Notes: generated by a model from the sequence alone, not told the origin. Positions 10,011-19,158 are shown, numbered from the stretch's first letter. The stretch is 64,000 nucleotides of DNA from Maribacter sp. MMG018 (GCF_018100785.1 NZ_JAGJEC010000001.1:496001-560000); one strand, 5' to 3'. Program-made: numbers and translations.

Positions 10011-11327
10011 ATGAACAGAATAGTCCTATGGTCCATTACGGTAGCTTTAGCCGGTTTTTTATTCGGATTTGACACCGTCGTAATTTCTGGAGCAGATAAA
10101 CAACTACAGGCCCTATGGGACAGTTCAGATTCTTTTCATGGTTGGGTGGTTATTTCCAGTGCTTTGTGGGGCACTGTACTTGGGGCATTGTTCGCTGGTA
10201 TACCTACCAATAAATTCGGCAGAAAAAACACGCTCATTTGGATCGGTATTCTTTTTACTGTTTCGGCCATAGGATCTGCCTTGTCCAACGACCCTATAAC
10301 CTTTGCGATTTTTAGGTTTATAGGTGGTATAGGTGTGGGTGTATCTACCATAGCGGCTCCTGCCTATATTTCTGAAATATCGCCCGCAAACAAAAGAGGG
10401 AAATTGGTCGGTTTTTACCAATTTAGTTTGGTTTTCGGAATTTTGATCGCGTTCGTTTCCAACTTTATGCTTAGTGGTCTAGGGGAAAATGCATGGCGAT
10501 GGATGGTAGGTGTAGAAGGCATTCCAGCCATTATATACACCCTATTCGTACTCACCGTACCAAAAAGCCCCCGATGGTTAATTACCCAGGGCAGAACTGA
10601 AGAAGCTAAAAAAGTGCTTCGTACGATAGATCCCGACGAAGATGTGGATGCCACGGTAGCCTTGATCCAACAAGACGATAAAAATAATGTAAGTGGAGAA
10701 TCTATTTTTATGAAAAAATATAGATTTCCCTTGATATTAGCCTTCTTAATTGCCTTTTTCAACCAAGTTTCCGGTATTAACGCATTTTTATATTATGCTC
10801 CCCGTATATTCGAAGAAGCAGGTTTAGGAGAGAGTACCGCCCTTTTAAGTAGTGTAGGCATTGGGATTACCAATATGTTGTTTACCCTTTTGGGCATTAA
10901 CCTTATAGACCGGTTAGGACGTAAGCAGTTAATGTACATAGGCTCTTTTGGCTATATTCTTTCATTGACCTTGGTCGCATGTGCCTTCTTTTTGGAGTGG
11001 GAAGGGTTAGCCGTACCTATTTTCCTTTTTATATTTATAGCCGCACATGCCGTTGGCCAAGGCAGTGTTATCTGGGTCTTTATATCTGAGGTGTTTCCCA
11101 ACCACTTGCGTGGAAGCGGTCAGGCATTTGGTTGCTCTGTGCACTGGATATTGGCGGCGGCCATACCAGCAGCAATTCCATTCCTGTTTTCTACAATCGG
11201 GGCCGGAACAGTATTCCTCTTCTTTGCAATTATGATGGTATTGCAACTTTTATGGGTGCATTTTATGATGCCGGAAACCAAAGGGGTATCGTTAGAAGAG
11301 CTGAGCAAAAAATTGGTAAAGGAGTAG
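10011..11327 (+). CDS. MFS sugar porter
   Basis: Inner membrane proton-coupled sugar transporter of the sugar porter family with 12 predicted membrane segments. Signature motifs are FGFDTVVISGA in helix 1, NKFGRKNTL after helix 2, PAYISEISPANKRGKLVG in the first half, QVSGINAFLYYAPRIFEEAG after helix 7 and the C-terminal PETKGVSLEEL. Its 438 residues are slightly shorter than XylE. Substrate (glucose, galactose or xylose) cannot be read from the sequence. No catabolic sugar gene adjoins it. Confidence 0.88.
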   Translation: MNRIVLWSITVALAGFLFGFDTVVISGADKQLQALWDSSDSFHGWVVISSALWGTVLGALFAGIPTNKFGRKNTLIWIGILFTVSAIGSALSNDPITFAIFRFIGGIGVGVSTIAAPAYISEISPANKRGKLVGFYQFSLVFGILIAFVSNFMLSGLGENAWRWMVGVEGIPAIIYTLFVLTVPKSPRWLITQGRTEEAKKVLRTIDPDEDVDATVALIQQDDKNNVSGESIFMKKYRFPLILAFLIAFFNQVSGINAFLYYAPRIFEEAGLGESTALLSSVGIGITNMLFTLLGINLIDRLGRKQLMYIGSFGYILSLTLVACAFFLEWEGLAVPIFLFIFIAAHAVGQGSVIWVFISEVFPNHLRGSGQAFGCSVHWILAAAIPAAIPFLFSTIGAGTVFLFFAIMMVLQLLWVHFMMPETKGVSLEELSKKLVKE

Positions 11328-11341
11328 TTTTACATTTTGCA

Positions 11342-11773
11342 CTAAATGGACAGGAAGCTATTACCCAGCTTAATGTCCTGTACCAAGTCTTGAATTCTGG
11401 TTTCTTTTAACCTTTTTACAAAGTCATTTTTAGAATCACTAAATAGATTATGTAAAGGACAAGGGTGTTTTGCATCACATTTATGTAGTGAAAGTACGCA
11501 CGTCTCTAACCTATATCCCCCATCAATTGCCGTAATAATATCTATTAAAAACCTATTACATTCTTCCTTGGTCATATAAAACCCGCCGTTGGGTCCACGT
11601 GTAGAAGAAATTAAATTTTCACGTGTTAATTCTTGCATCAATTTGGAGAGATACGCCTTTGGCACACCTGTTTGCTCACTTAAATCTTTGGCCAATATTT
11701 TATTTTCTTCCGAAGAGTTGGCAGCGAGATACAATACAGCGATCAATGCATACTTGGCAGAATTAGAAATCAT
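11342..11773 (-). CDS. Rrf2-family regulator with NsrR-like cysteines
   Basis: Winged-helix transcription regulator, 143 residues. The N-terminal part has the Rrf2 opening (SAKYALIAVLYLA), the recognition segment GVPKAYLSKLMQELT and the wing STRGPNGGF. Cysteines 92, 99 and 105 have the C-x6-C-x5-C spacing of iron-sulfur members such as the nitric-oxide sensor NsrR. It is transcribed divergently from the cytochrome c/nosZ genes, with 147 bp between them, so control of the nos genes by NO or iron-sulfur status is likely. The family is clear. The signal is inferred. Confidence 0.88.
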   Translation of the reverse strand: MISNSAKYALIAVLYLAANSSEENKILAKDLSEQTGVPKAYLSKLMQELTRENLISSTRGPNGGFYMTKEECNRFLIDIITAIDGGYRLETCVLSLHKCDAKHPCPLHNLFSDSKNDFVKRLKETRIQDLVQDIKLGNSFLSI

Positions 11774-11846
11774 ATTACAATTTTATCAAATTTAAAAATC
11801 TTTCCCTTTATCAATAATTAAAGATTAAAAGACTTTTTTATCCTTA

Positions 11847-11892
11847 ATATGACTAATGTCATATTTAATCGTAATCATGGGAGATAAATTTG
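11847..11892 (+). promoter_or_regulatory. CRP/FNR-like palindrome and -7 element ahead of the cytochrome c/nosZ genes
   Basis: ATATGAC-TAAT-GTCATAT (11847-11864) is a perfect 7-bp inverted repeat with the TGAC-N4-GTCA form of CRP/FNR-family sites. TAAATTTG (11885-11892) matches the Bacteroidota -7 box. With transcription starting about four bases later, the palindrome centre falls near -40/-41, the usual class II activator position. No TTTG -33 box is present, as expected for an activated promoter. The identity of the activator is unknown. Confidence 0.6.
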
Positions 11893-11920
11893 TTGTTATT
11901 AATTCGTAAATAACTATTCC

Positions 11921-12433
11921 ATGAAAAAAGTCTCAAAAAGTATATTGGCAATCCTTACCCTAGTTCTACTAAGTTGCGGAGGTAAGGAAGAAAAGAAAAA
12001 AGAAGGTTTCAGCGTTACACGTGAAAAAGCCAAGACCGAAAAGCCGGCCGAAGCTACGCCAACAACCAATACCACAACAGCATCTGAACGTATCGATTTA
12101 GACAACAAAGGTGTAGGTCCTATACAATCTGTAACATTGGCTCCAGAAATTGATCAGAACCTGGCTAAAAAAGGTGAAGAACTGTATAATCAAATGTGCT
12201 TGGCCTGTCACAGACCGAACAAAAAATTTATTGGTCCGGCACCCACTGGCATTTTAAAAAGACGTAGCCCCGAGTGGGTCATGAACATGATTCTTAATCC
12301 TGAGGTTATGGTCAAAGAAGACCCTTTGGCAAAAGACCTTATGGCAGAATTTAATGGCGCCCCAATGTCTAACCAAGGTCTGACCGAAGAACAGGCAAGA
12401 AGTATTCTAGAATTTTTTAGAACACTGGATTAA
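11921..12433 (+). CDS. Lipoprotein c-type cytochrome of the nos cluster
   Basis: Small monohaem cytochrome c, 170 residues, probably the periplasmic electron donor for nitrous oxide reductase. It has a lipoprotein signal ending LVLLSC (Cys19), a lysine/glutamate-rich linker, one CLACH haem site (residues 93-97) and a likely axial methionine in GAPMSNQGL. Clade II nos clusters often carry c-type cytochromes next to nosZ. The gene lies 66 bp upstream of nosZ on the same strand and follows the CRP/FNR-like site. Confidence 0.88.
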   Translation: MKKVSKSILAILTLVLLSCGGKEEKKKEGFSVTREKAKTEKPAEATPTTNTTTASERIDLDNKGVGPIQSVTLAPEIDQNLAKKGEELYNQMCLACHRPNKKFIGPAPTGILKRRSPEWVMNMILNPEVMVKEDPLAKDLMAEFNGAPMSNQGLTEEQARSILEFFRTLD

Positions 12434-12499
12434 TAAATAAGAAAAGTCCAACTATAAAAACTGTCATCGACAGATATAATAACCACAAATACAATTCCA

Positions 12500-14461
12500 A
12501 TGAAAAAATATTCAATTTATCTAAGTGCTATCCTAGGGTCGCTACTGACTCTTTCGGGATGTGGCAACCAAGACGGAAAAACGACGTCGAACGGAGCTCT
12601 CGCTTCAAATAATGCGGAAAAAGTATATGTTGCACCAGGTGAACAAGACGAGTTTTACGCCTTTATGTCCGGGGGATATAGTGGTAACCTCACCGTTTAC
12701 GGCCTTCCATCTGGGCGAATGTTCAAAGAAATTCCTGTTTTTTCACAATTTCCAACATCTGGTTATGGCTATTCGGAAGAAACCAAACCCATGCTCAATA
12801 CCTCTTTTGGTTTTATTCCCGCTGATGATGCCCACCATCCCGATATTTCACAGACCGACGGGGAACTAGATGGTAGATGGATTTTTATTAACGGTAACAA
12901 CACCCCTAGAATCGCCAGAATAAGCTTGAGTACTTTTGAGACCGAGGAGATTATTGAAATACCTAACAGTGCAGGTAACCATAGCTCTTCTTTTATAACA
13001 GAAAATACGGAGTATGTAGTGGCCGGTACTCGTTTTTCAGTGCCGATTCCCCAACGAGATATGCCGATTAAAGAATACAAAGGTAATTTTAAAGGATCTT
13101 TATCTTTTATCAGTGTTGATCCCGAAGATGGTAGAATGGACCTTAAGTTTCAAGTATTGATGCCAGGTTTCAACTACGACCTTTCGCATCCCGGCCGTGG
13201 AAAATCTCATGGATGGTTCTTTTTTACAACCTATAATACCGAAGAAGCAAATTCTCTGTTAGAGGTTAACGCATCTCAAAACGATAAGGATTTTATTGCC
13301 GCCATTAACTGGAAAAAAATTGAAGAATATATAGCAAATGGAGGCGGTACGACCATGCCGACAAATTACGCCCACAACGTTTACGACGAAACAACGCATA
13401 CAGCTACTTCTACCATGAAAAAAGAAGTATTGACCATAGATCCGACAAAAGTGCCGGGTGCCGTATACTTTTTACCTACACCAAAATCTCCTCATGGGGT
13501 AGATGTTGACCCAACGGGAGAATACATTATAGGTAACGGAAAACTTTCTGCCGACCTTACCATTCACTCGTTCGATAAAATGATCGCAGCAATTGAGAAC
13601 AAAAAATTTGATGGTGAGGCATACGGTATTCCTATCTTAAAGTTCGAAGATGTACTTGCCGGAACTGTAAAAAGTGGAGGATTAGGACCCTTACATACAG
13701 AATTTGATGGCGAAGGAAATGCGTATACCACATTCTTTATCTCTTCTGAGGTTGTTATGTGGAAACTTGGAACTTGGGAAGTTATTGATAGAAAACCAAC
13801 ATTCTATTCCGTAGGGCATTTAATGATTCCCGGTGGAAACTCTAAAAAGCCCTTTGGTAAATACGTAGTGGCAATGAACAAGATTACCAAAGACAGATAC
13901 TTGCCAACTGGACCAGAATTAGAACATTCTGCTCAGTTATACGATATTTCAGGTGATAAGATGGAGCTTATTTATGATTTTCCAACTCACGGAGAACCAC
14001 ATTATGCTGCGGGTATTCCTGCATCACTTTTGGCTCCTAAATCACAAAAAATCTATAAACTGGCAGAAAACGAACATCCATTTGCAGTGAAAAATATTCC
14101 GGATGCAAAAGTCGTAAGAGATGGTAATACGGTTCATGTATACATGGCAATGATCCGCAGCCACTTTACCCCTGACAATATTGAGGGCATTAAGGTTGGC
14201 GATAAGGTCTATTTTCATATTACCAACCATGAGCAAGATTTTGATGTCCCACACGGCTTTATGATGATCGGTGCCAATACTTCAGGATTGCTAATTATGC
14301 CAGGGCAGACCAAAACAACCCTTTGGGAACCCAAACAAGAAGGTGTATGGCCATTCTATTGTACCGATTTCTGTTCCGCTTTGCACCAAGAGATGCAAGG
14401 TTACGTAAGAGTTTCTCCCGCCAATTCCAATATAGATCTTTCATGGTCTGTGGGAGAATAG
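12500..14461 (+). CDS. nosZ: Nitrous oxide reductase, clade II, lipoprotein form
   Basis: Reduces N2O to N2 in the periplasm. The N-terminal seven-bladed propeller that holds the CuZ centre includes the histidine pair in DDAHHPDIS and the SPHGVDVDPTGEYI segment. The C-terminal cupredoxin domain holds CuA: His585 in DVPHGF, then C-T-D-F-C with Cys621 and Cys625, His629 and Met632. The signal peptide is a lipobox type (LTLSGC, Cys21) without twin arginines, so export is by Sec. That feature and the TDFCSALHQEM signature mark clade II (atypical) NosZ. 653 residues, full length. Confidence 0.97.
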   Translation: MKKYSIYLSAILGSLLTLSGCGNQDGKTTSNGALASNNAEKVYVAPGEQDEFYAFMSGGYSGNLTVYGLPSGRMFKEIPVFSQFPTSGYGYSEETKPMLNTSFGFIPADDAHHPDISQTDGELDGRWIFINGNNTPRIARISLSTFETEEIIEIPNSAGNHSSSFITENTEYVVAGTRFSVPIPQRDMPIKEYKGNFKGSLSFISVDPEDGRMDLKFQVLMPGFNYDLSHPGRGKSHGWFFFTTYNTEEANSLLEVNASQNDKDFIAAINWKKIEEYIANGGGTTMPTNYAHNVYDETTHTATSTMKKEVLTIDPTKVPGAVYFLPTPKSPHGVDVDPTGEYIIGNGKLSADLTIHSFDKMIAAIENKKFDGEAYGIPILKFEDVLAGTVKSGGLGPLHTEFDGEGNAYTTFFISSEVVMWKLGTWEVIDRKPTFYSVGHLMIPGGNSKKPFGKYVVAMNKITKDRYLPTGPELEHSAQLYDISGDKMELIYDFPTHGEPHYAAGIPASLLAPKSQKIYKLAENEHPFAVKNIPDAKVVRDGNTVHVYMAMIRSHFTPDNIEGIKVGDKVYFHITNHEQDFDVPHGFMMIGANTSGLLIMPGQTKTTLWEPKQEGVWPFYCTDFCSALHQEMQGYVRVSPANSNIDLSWSVGE

Positions 14462-14489
14462 TTTAATGGGGTTATCTATAGACCCAACC

Positions 14490-14525
14490 AAAAAGCAGGT
14501 CGCTTAAAGGGCCGGCCTGCTTTTT
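14490..14525 (+). terminator. Hairpin downstream of nosZ
   Basis: AAAAAGCAGG (14490-14499) and CCTGCTTTTT (14516-14525) form a 10-bp stem with a GC-rich loop, ending in a T-run. It may terminate transcripts partially, giving more nosZ than downstream assembly genes, or protect the 3' end of the nosZ mRNA. Confidence 0.75.
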
Positions 14526-14572
14526 ATTCTCAATAAGGTATTTCGAAAGATTTAATTTTAAGATAGTGTAAG

Positions 14573-15217
14573 ATGAAAAGGGCTAGTATAATAATGATCG
14601 TGGGTTCTTTATGTTTATTGGGGTTGTTTGCATTTCCTCTTTGGAACATAATGTTGGGAGCTCCACAATATCCCGACCCCTTAGGTATGAACATTCATAT
14701 TACGGGTATTCAGGGAGTTTCTGAATTCGACCTACAAAATATAGATGGCCTTAACCATTACATTGGCATGAAAACCATCCCCAAAGCCGATGAAATGTGG
14801 GAGTTCAATGTTTTCCCCATAGTAATTATCGCGATGGTCATTTTAGGCCTATTACTAGGTGGCTTGGGATTCATTGGTAAAATAGATCATAGGTATTTTC
14901 TAGGTTGGTTTGTATTAATGTCGGTCTTGGGAATTATGGGGATGTATGATTTTAACCTCTGGTTAACCGACTATGGATCTAACCTAGACCCACATGCCAT
15001 CATAAAAGTAATTAATGAAGATGGAACCCCTATGACCTATAAACCGCCTCTTTTTGGTTACAAAAAGTTGCTGAATTTTGATGTAAGTTCAATGCCCGCT
15101 ACAGGAGCATGGTTAATGTTCATAGGTATGACCCTTACCCTAGTTGCATTTTTCATAGGGTGGAAAAGTAAACAGTCCAGCTCATCCGACACAAATCATA
15201 AACCGGCAACACCATGA
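14573..15217 (+). CDS. Nos-cluster integral membrane protein of unknown function
   Basis: Not a family I can name with certainty. The 214-residue protein has about four predicted membrane segments (near residues 6-27, 82-104, 110-128 and 178-200), a periplasmic loop after the first (residues 30-80) and a short polar C-terminal tail. The position between nosZ and nosL recalls NosB, a membrane protein of clade II nos clusters, but homology is not demonstrated. The next gene's ATG overlaps its last codons by 4 bp, so translation is probably coupled and the function tied to NosZ maturation or electron supply. Confidence 0.75.
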   Translation: MKRASIIMIVGSLCLLGLFAFPLWNIMLGAPQYPDPLGMNIHITGIQGVSEFDLQNIDGLNHYIGMKTIPKADEMWEFNVFPIVIIAMVILGLLLGGLGFIGKIDHRYFLGWFVLMSVLGIMGMYDFNLWLTDYGSNLDPHAIIKVINEDGTPMTYKPPLFGYKKLLNFDVSSMPATGAWLMFIGMTLTLVAFFIGWKSKQSSSSDTNHKPATP

Positions 15218-15657
15218 AAAATTCAACAATCATTATAGGTATTCTGATCCTTCTGATGTCGGTTGCCTGCAATAATGGGCCCAAACCCATTGACTACGGG
15301 GCCGAAGGGTGTCATTTTTGTAGCATGACCATTGTAGATAAACAACATGCCGCACAGTTCGTAACCAAAAAAGGCAGAACCTATTCGTTCGACGCCTCTG
15401 AGTGTATGTTAAACCACTTAAAAGAAATAGATCGCACGACAGTAGCTCAATACTTGGTAAACGATTATAGCCATCCAGGTACGTTCGTAGATGCCACTAT
15501 CGCCACCTATCTGATCAGTAATAACATACCAAGCCCTATGGGCGAATATCTAACCGCTTTCAACAGCTTAGAATCGGCAAGCAAAGCAAAAGAAGACAAC
15601 GGCGGAGAACTGTTTACCTGGCCACAATTGTTAGCTAGGTTTGGGGTAACAAATTAA
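15214..15657 (+). CDS. nosL: NosL copper chaperone lipoprotein
   Basis: Outer or inner membrane lipoprotein that delivers copper for NosZ CuZ assembly. The signal peptide ends SVAC (Cys19). The copper motif CHFCSM supplies Cys33, Cys36 and Met38, followed by the family's AAQFVTKKGRTYSFDASECM. 147 residues is normal for NosL. It overlaps the preceding membrane protein gene by 4 bp. A second NosL domain lies in the fusion protein encoded downstream at 15809. Confidence 0.92.
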   Translation: MKNSTIIIGILILLMSVACNNGPKPIDYGAEGCHFCSMTIVDKQHAAQFVTKKGRTYSFDASECMLNHLKEIDRTTVAQYLVNDYSHPGTFVDATIATYLISNNIPSPMGEYLTAFNSLESASKAKEDNGGELFTWPQLLARFGVTN

Positions 15658-15710
15658 AAAATATCTTGCTACTGTTCCTTAAGGGTTCAGTAATCGCAGA
15701 TGCTGTTTTT

Positions 15711-15812
15711 ATGGCAACAATGGCTCTAAGCGCTATTATTTCAACACTCGTAAAATACGGCAGCCCCTATAAATGGCACTCAAATATTCATAAAAAAGAC
15801 CATTTCAGATGA
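15711..15812 (+). CDS. Possible small ORF between the two NosL genes
   Basis: A 33-codon frame starts ATGGCAACAATGGC and ends in a TGA that overlaps the next start (ATGA). The same frame stays open upstream to 15639 and would encode a hydrophobic stretch there, but only TTG is available as an earlier start. No family recognised. It could be a coupled small membrane peptide or chance. Confidence 0.25.
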   Translation: MATMALSAIISTLVKYGSPYKWHSNIHKKDHFR

Positions 15813-17197
15813 AACTCATAAAACTACATATTACAACCATACTATTTTTATTGTTTACCCAAATAGGTCTATCGCAGACACACTCTTGTACCCATTGCAA
15901 TATGGTCATAAAGAATAAGGCGTTTAAGGCCAAAATAGAAACCAAAACAGGTAAAACCCTGCATTTTGATGCGATTGAATGTTTGGTCAATTATCTCAAC
16001 CCTAAAAATGAAAAAACATTTAACAAGTTGTATGTAACCGATTATGACCAGCAACGGTATATCAACGCTGAAAATGCCTTTTATTTAAAAAGTGACGCCA
16101 TTAAAAGCCCCATGGGAGCCAATCTTTCCGCATATAGATCTTTAGAAAAGGCGACCAAAAAACAAGAAGAAAAAGAGGGAGAAATATTCACTTGGCTACA
16201 ATTAAGAGAGCGTTTTGTTTCTTCTGGGTTGGGTGCAACAAACCATTCGCACCATCATAACGCCAATTCGTATGCTCCCGTAGGTATTATGGGAGACCAC
16301 TTGCATCCTCAGGGAGGTCTAATGGTATCATTACGATACATGAATATGAATATGGACGGTAACCGAGAAGGAAACGACAAAATTTCCAACGACGCCATTT
16401 ATGAAAATTATATGGTGGCACCGCAAAAAATGACCATGCAAATGTATATGCTCGGTATCATGTATGCTCCTTCAGATAACTTAACGTTGATGCTGATGCA
16501 AAATTTCATATCCAAAAATATGGACCTTACCGCCCAAATGACAATGGATAACGGTATGCCAATGCTTACCGATTTTTCTACCTCATCTTCTGGTATTGGT
16601 GATCTTAAAGCAGGCTTTTTATACGGCCTAATATCTCATGAAAAATTTTCCTTACACTCCAACCTTACCCTTAATATTCCAATAGGTGATATCGAAAATA
16701 GGGATGATACCCCAATGATGGTTGATGCAAAACTACCATATGCAATGCAGTTGGGCTCTGGCACTTTTGACCTTACTATCGGTGCTACCCTAAAAGGAAA
16801 CTTCGGTGATTTTTCTTGGGGGGTACAGCCTCTGGCAACTATTAGAACCGGTGAGAATAGCCAAGATTATCGGTTTGGGAATCTATTTGAGCTCAACAGT
16901 TGGTTAGGATATGGTTTCTCTAAAACCATAAGTTCCTCATTAAGGTTGAGCGGCAGTACGGAAGGTGAGATTCACCATGCCGATTCTGACCTAAACCCTA
17001 TGATGGTGACCACAGCTGATACCAATAATTATGGCGGTGAAATTGTTAGGGGAGCGTTGGGGCTAAACGTTCTTTTATTAAAGAGCAAATTAGTGTTTAG
17101 CGCTGAAATTGTTTCGCCTTTGTACCAAAATTATAATGGCATGTTCATGAACGAAAAACTAACCCTAAATGGTGCGTTGAAATATACCATATTGTAA
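15809..17197 (+). CDS. NosL domain fused to a Met/His-rich outer membrane beta-barrel
   Basis: Two-part protein of 462 residues with a Sec signal (cleavage near GLSQ/THS) and no lipobox. Residues 25-135 form a second NosL-like domain with the copper motif CTHCNM. A histidine-rich linker (NHSHHH) follows. Residues 165-462 look like an outer membrane barrel with alternating amphipathic strands. It is unusually rich in methionine: MNMNMDG, MTMQMYMLGIMY and MTMDNGMPML. These motifs suggest copper binding. By context it may bring copper across the outer membrane for NosZ or hold it there. The family of the barrel is not certain (it resembles the phenol-degradation MetA/transporter-type barrels). 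Confidence 0.8.
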   Translation: MKLIKLHITTILFLLFTQIGLSQTHSCTHCNMVIKNKAFKAKIETKTGKTLHFDAIECLVNYLNPKNEKTFNKLYVTDYDQQRYINAENAFYLKSDAIKSPMGANLSAYRSLEKATKKQEEKEGEIFTWLQLRERFVSSGLGATNHSHHHNANSYAPVGIMGDHLHPQGGLMVSLRYMNMNMDGNREGNDKISNDAIYENYMVAPQKMTMQMYMLGIMYAPSDNLTLMLMQNFISKNMDLTAQMTMDNGMPMLTDFSTSSSGIGDLKAGFLYGLISHEKFSLHSNLTLNIPIGDIENRDDTPMMVDAKLPYAMQLGSGTFDLTIGATLKGNFGDFSWGVQPLATIRTGENSQDYRFGNLFELNSWLGYGFSKTISSSLRLSGSTEGEIHHADSDLNPMMVTTADTNNYGGEIVRGALGLNVLLLKSKLVFSAEIVSPLYQNYNGMFMNEKLTLNGALKYTIL

Positions 17198-17209
17198 ACG
17201 ATAAAGACC

Positions 17210-18451
17210 ATGAAACAAGTAGTGTTCTTATTAATTTTGATTTTCAACCTTCTTTCAGGGGTGTCGCAACAGCCAAAAAGAATTACTGTATGTGAAACTT
17301 GTGAATTAAAATCTATTGCCGAAGCAATTAAAACAGCTTCTGACCACGATACTCTTGTTATTAAAAAAGCGACCTATAAAGAATATAACATCTTGGTAGA
17401 TAGACCGCTGACCATTATTGGGGAAAACTACCCCGTGATAGATGGTGAGGACAAAGGGGAAATTATTCGCATAGTGTCGGACAATGTCACCATAGACGGA
17501 CTCTTCATTATCAACGTAGGTACAAGTTACACATCAGATTATGCCGCTATACGCGTGGTAAAGAGCGAAAACTTTGTGATACAGAACGTAGTGCTCGAAA
17601 AATTGTTTTTCGGCATCTATTTAGAAAAGTCCAACCACGGTAAAGTATATCACAACAAAATTGTTGGTGATGCCCAAGATGAATATAATTCGGGTAATGG
17701 CATTCAACTTTGGTACTCCCATAATATAGAGGTAAGCAATAACATTGTTCAAGGCGCAAGAGATGGTATCTACTTGGAATTTTCCCATAATGTTAAGATC
17801 CATAATAATAAAAGTACCGACAATCTAAGGTATGGTCTTCATTTTATGTTTTCAGATGATGATGTCTACACCAACAATGTCTTTGAGAACAATGGGGCCG
17901 GAGTGGCCGTAATGTTCTCTAAAAGAATTACCATGAAAGGCAATACTTTTAGAAAAAACTGGGGAACAGCTGCCTTTGGTGTATTGCTAAAAGAAATTAA
18001 CGATGCCGAAATAATCGAAAATACGTTTGAGGAAAACACTATTGGCATCCATATAGAAGGATCTAACCGAATCACTTATAAAGGAAACAATTTTATAAAA
18101 AACGGATGGGGCATTAAAGTGCTTGGGGCCTGTTATACCAACACCTTTAGTGCTAATAATTTTCTTTACAACAGTTTTGACATCTCTTATAACAGTAAGT
18201 TGAACGACAATGTTTTTGATGGTAATTATTGGAGCAATTATACAGGTTATGACCTGGACAAGAACGGTATTGGCGATGTTCCGTACCGGCCAGTAAAACT
18301 TTTTTCCTATGTAGTAAACCAAACCCCAGAAGCTATTATTTTACTACGGAGTCTATTTATGGACATCATTGATTTTTCTGAAAAAGTTTCTCCCGTTTTT
18401 ACCCCTGATAATTTAATGGATATTAACCCCCTAATGACAAAAGTACAATGA
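17210..18451 (+). CDS. nosD: NosD, periplasmic copper-insertion protein
   Basis: Right-handed beta-helix protein needed for CuZ assembly with NosF and NosY. It has a signal peptide ending GVSQ and many carbohydrate-binding/parallel-helix repeats such as GIYLEKSNHGKVYHN, GIQLWYSHNIEVSNN and GIHIEGSNRITYKGN. The late NosD motif YWSNYTGYDLDKNGIGDVPY is also present. 413 residues, full length. It overlaps nosF by four bases (ATGA). Confidence 0.95.
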   Translation: MKQVVFLLILIFNLLSGVSQQPKRITVCETCELKSIAEAIKTASDHDTLVIKKATYKEYNILVDRPLTIIGENYPVIDGEDKGEIIRIVSDNVTIDGLFIINVGTSYTSDYAAIRVVKSENFVIQNVVLEKLFFGIYLEKSNHGKVYHNKIVGDAQDEYNSGNGIQLWYSHNIEVSNNIVQGARDGIYLEFSHNVKIHNNKSTDNLRYGLHFMFSDDDVYTNNVFENNGAGVAVMFSKRITMKGNTFRKNWGTAAFGVLLKEINDAEIIENTFEENTIGIHIEGSNRITYKGNNFIKNGWGIKVLGACYTNTFSANNFLYNSFDISYNSKLNDNVFDGNYWSNYTGYDLDKNGIGDVPYRPVKLFSYVVNQTPEAIILLRSLFMDIIDFSEKVSPVFTPDNLMDINPLMTKVQ

Positions 18452-19158
18452 TTCATATAGAAGGTTTATGTAAGAAGTTTGGTAAAAACAAGGTGCTATC
18501 CGACCTTGACCTAAACATAGAAGAAGGGGGTGTTTTTGCCGTTCTTGGGCCCAATGGTTCTGGCAAAACCACCTTGATCAAAAGTGTGCTGGGCATGGTG
18601 GTACCAGATAAGGGCCGTATTTCTGTAATGGGCGAACCCATTAAAAAAAACTGGAAATACCGCAAAAAAATAGATTATCTGCCGCAAATAGCAAACTTTC
18701 CGGGCAACCTACGGGTTAAAGAACTAATACGAATGATCAAAGACCTTAGGCAGGGCGAAAGCAATGAAGAAAAGCTAATAACCTTGTTTAAACTAGAACC
18801 TTTTTTAGATAAAAAACTTTCCACCCTTTCTGGTGGTACCAAACAAAAAGTGAACATAGTTTTGGCCTTTATGTTCGATAGTCCTTTGCTTATACTGGAC
18901 GAGCCCACTACAGGGCTGGATCCCGCTTCCTTGATACACCTTAAAGAATTGATCCGTGAACAAAAACAAAAGAAGAAAACTATTTTGATCACCTCTCATA
19001 TTATGCAGTTCGTTGCAGAGGTTTCTGATATAATCATCTATTTGTTAGAAGGCGATATCTACTTTAAAGGGACCATTGCCGAACTAAAAACCAAGACCGC
19101 ACAAACTGATTTAGAACATGCCATCGCAAGCATAGCAACTACACCAGCCCATGTTTAA
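18448..19158 (+). CDS. nosF: NosF, ABC transporter ATPase for NosZ maturation
   Basis: Cytoplasmic ATPase of the NosDFY complex. Walker A GPNGSGKTT (about residues 35-43), the Q-loop region YLPQIANFPGNLRV, signature LSGGTKQKV, Walker B LLILDEPTTGLDP and the switch histidine in LITSHIM are all present. 236 residues. It overlaps nosD by 4 bp and nosY by 8 bp, so the three are translationally coupled. Confidence 0.95.
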   Translation: MIHIEGLCKKFGKNKVLSDLDLNIEEGGVFAVLGPNGSGKTTLIKSVLGMVVPDKGRISVMGEPIKKNWKYRKKIDYLPQIANFPGNLRVKELIRMIKDLRQGESNEEKLITLFKLEPFLDKKLSTLSGGTKQKVNIVLAFMFDSPLLILDEPTTGLDPASLIHLKELIREQKQKKKTILITSHIMQFVAEVSDIIIYLLEGDIYFKGTIAELKTKTAQTDLEHAIASIATTPAHV

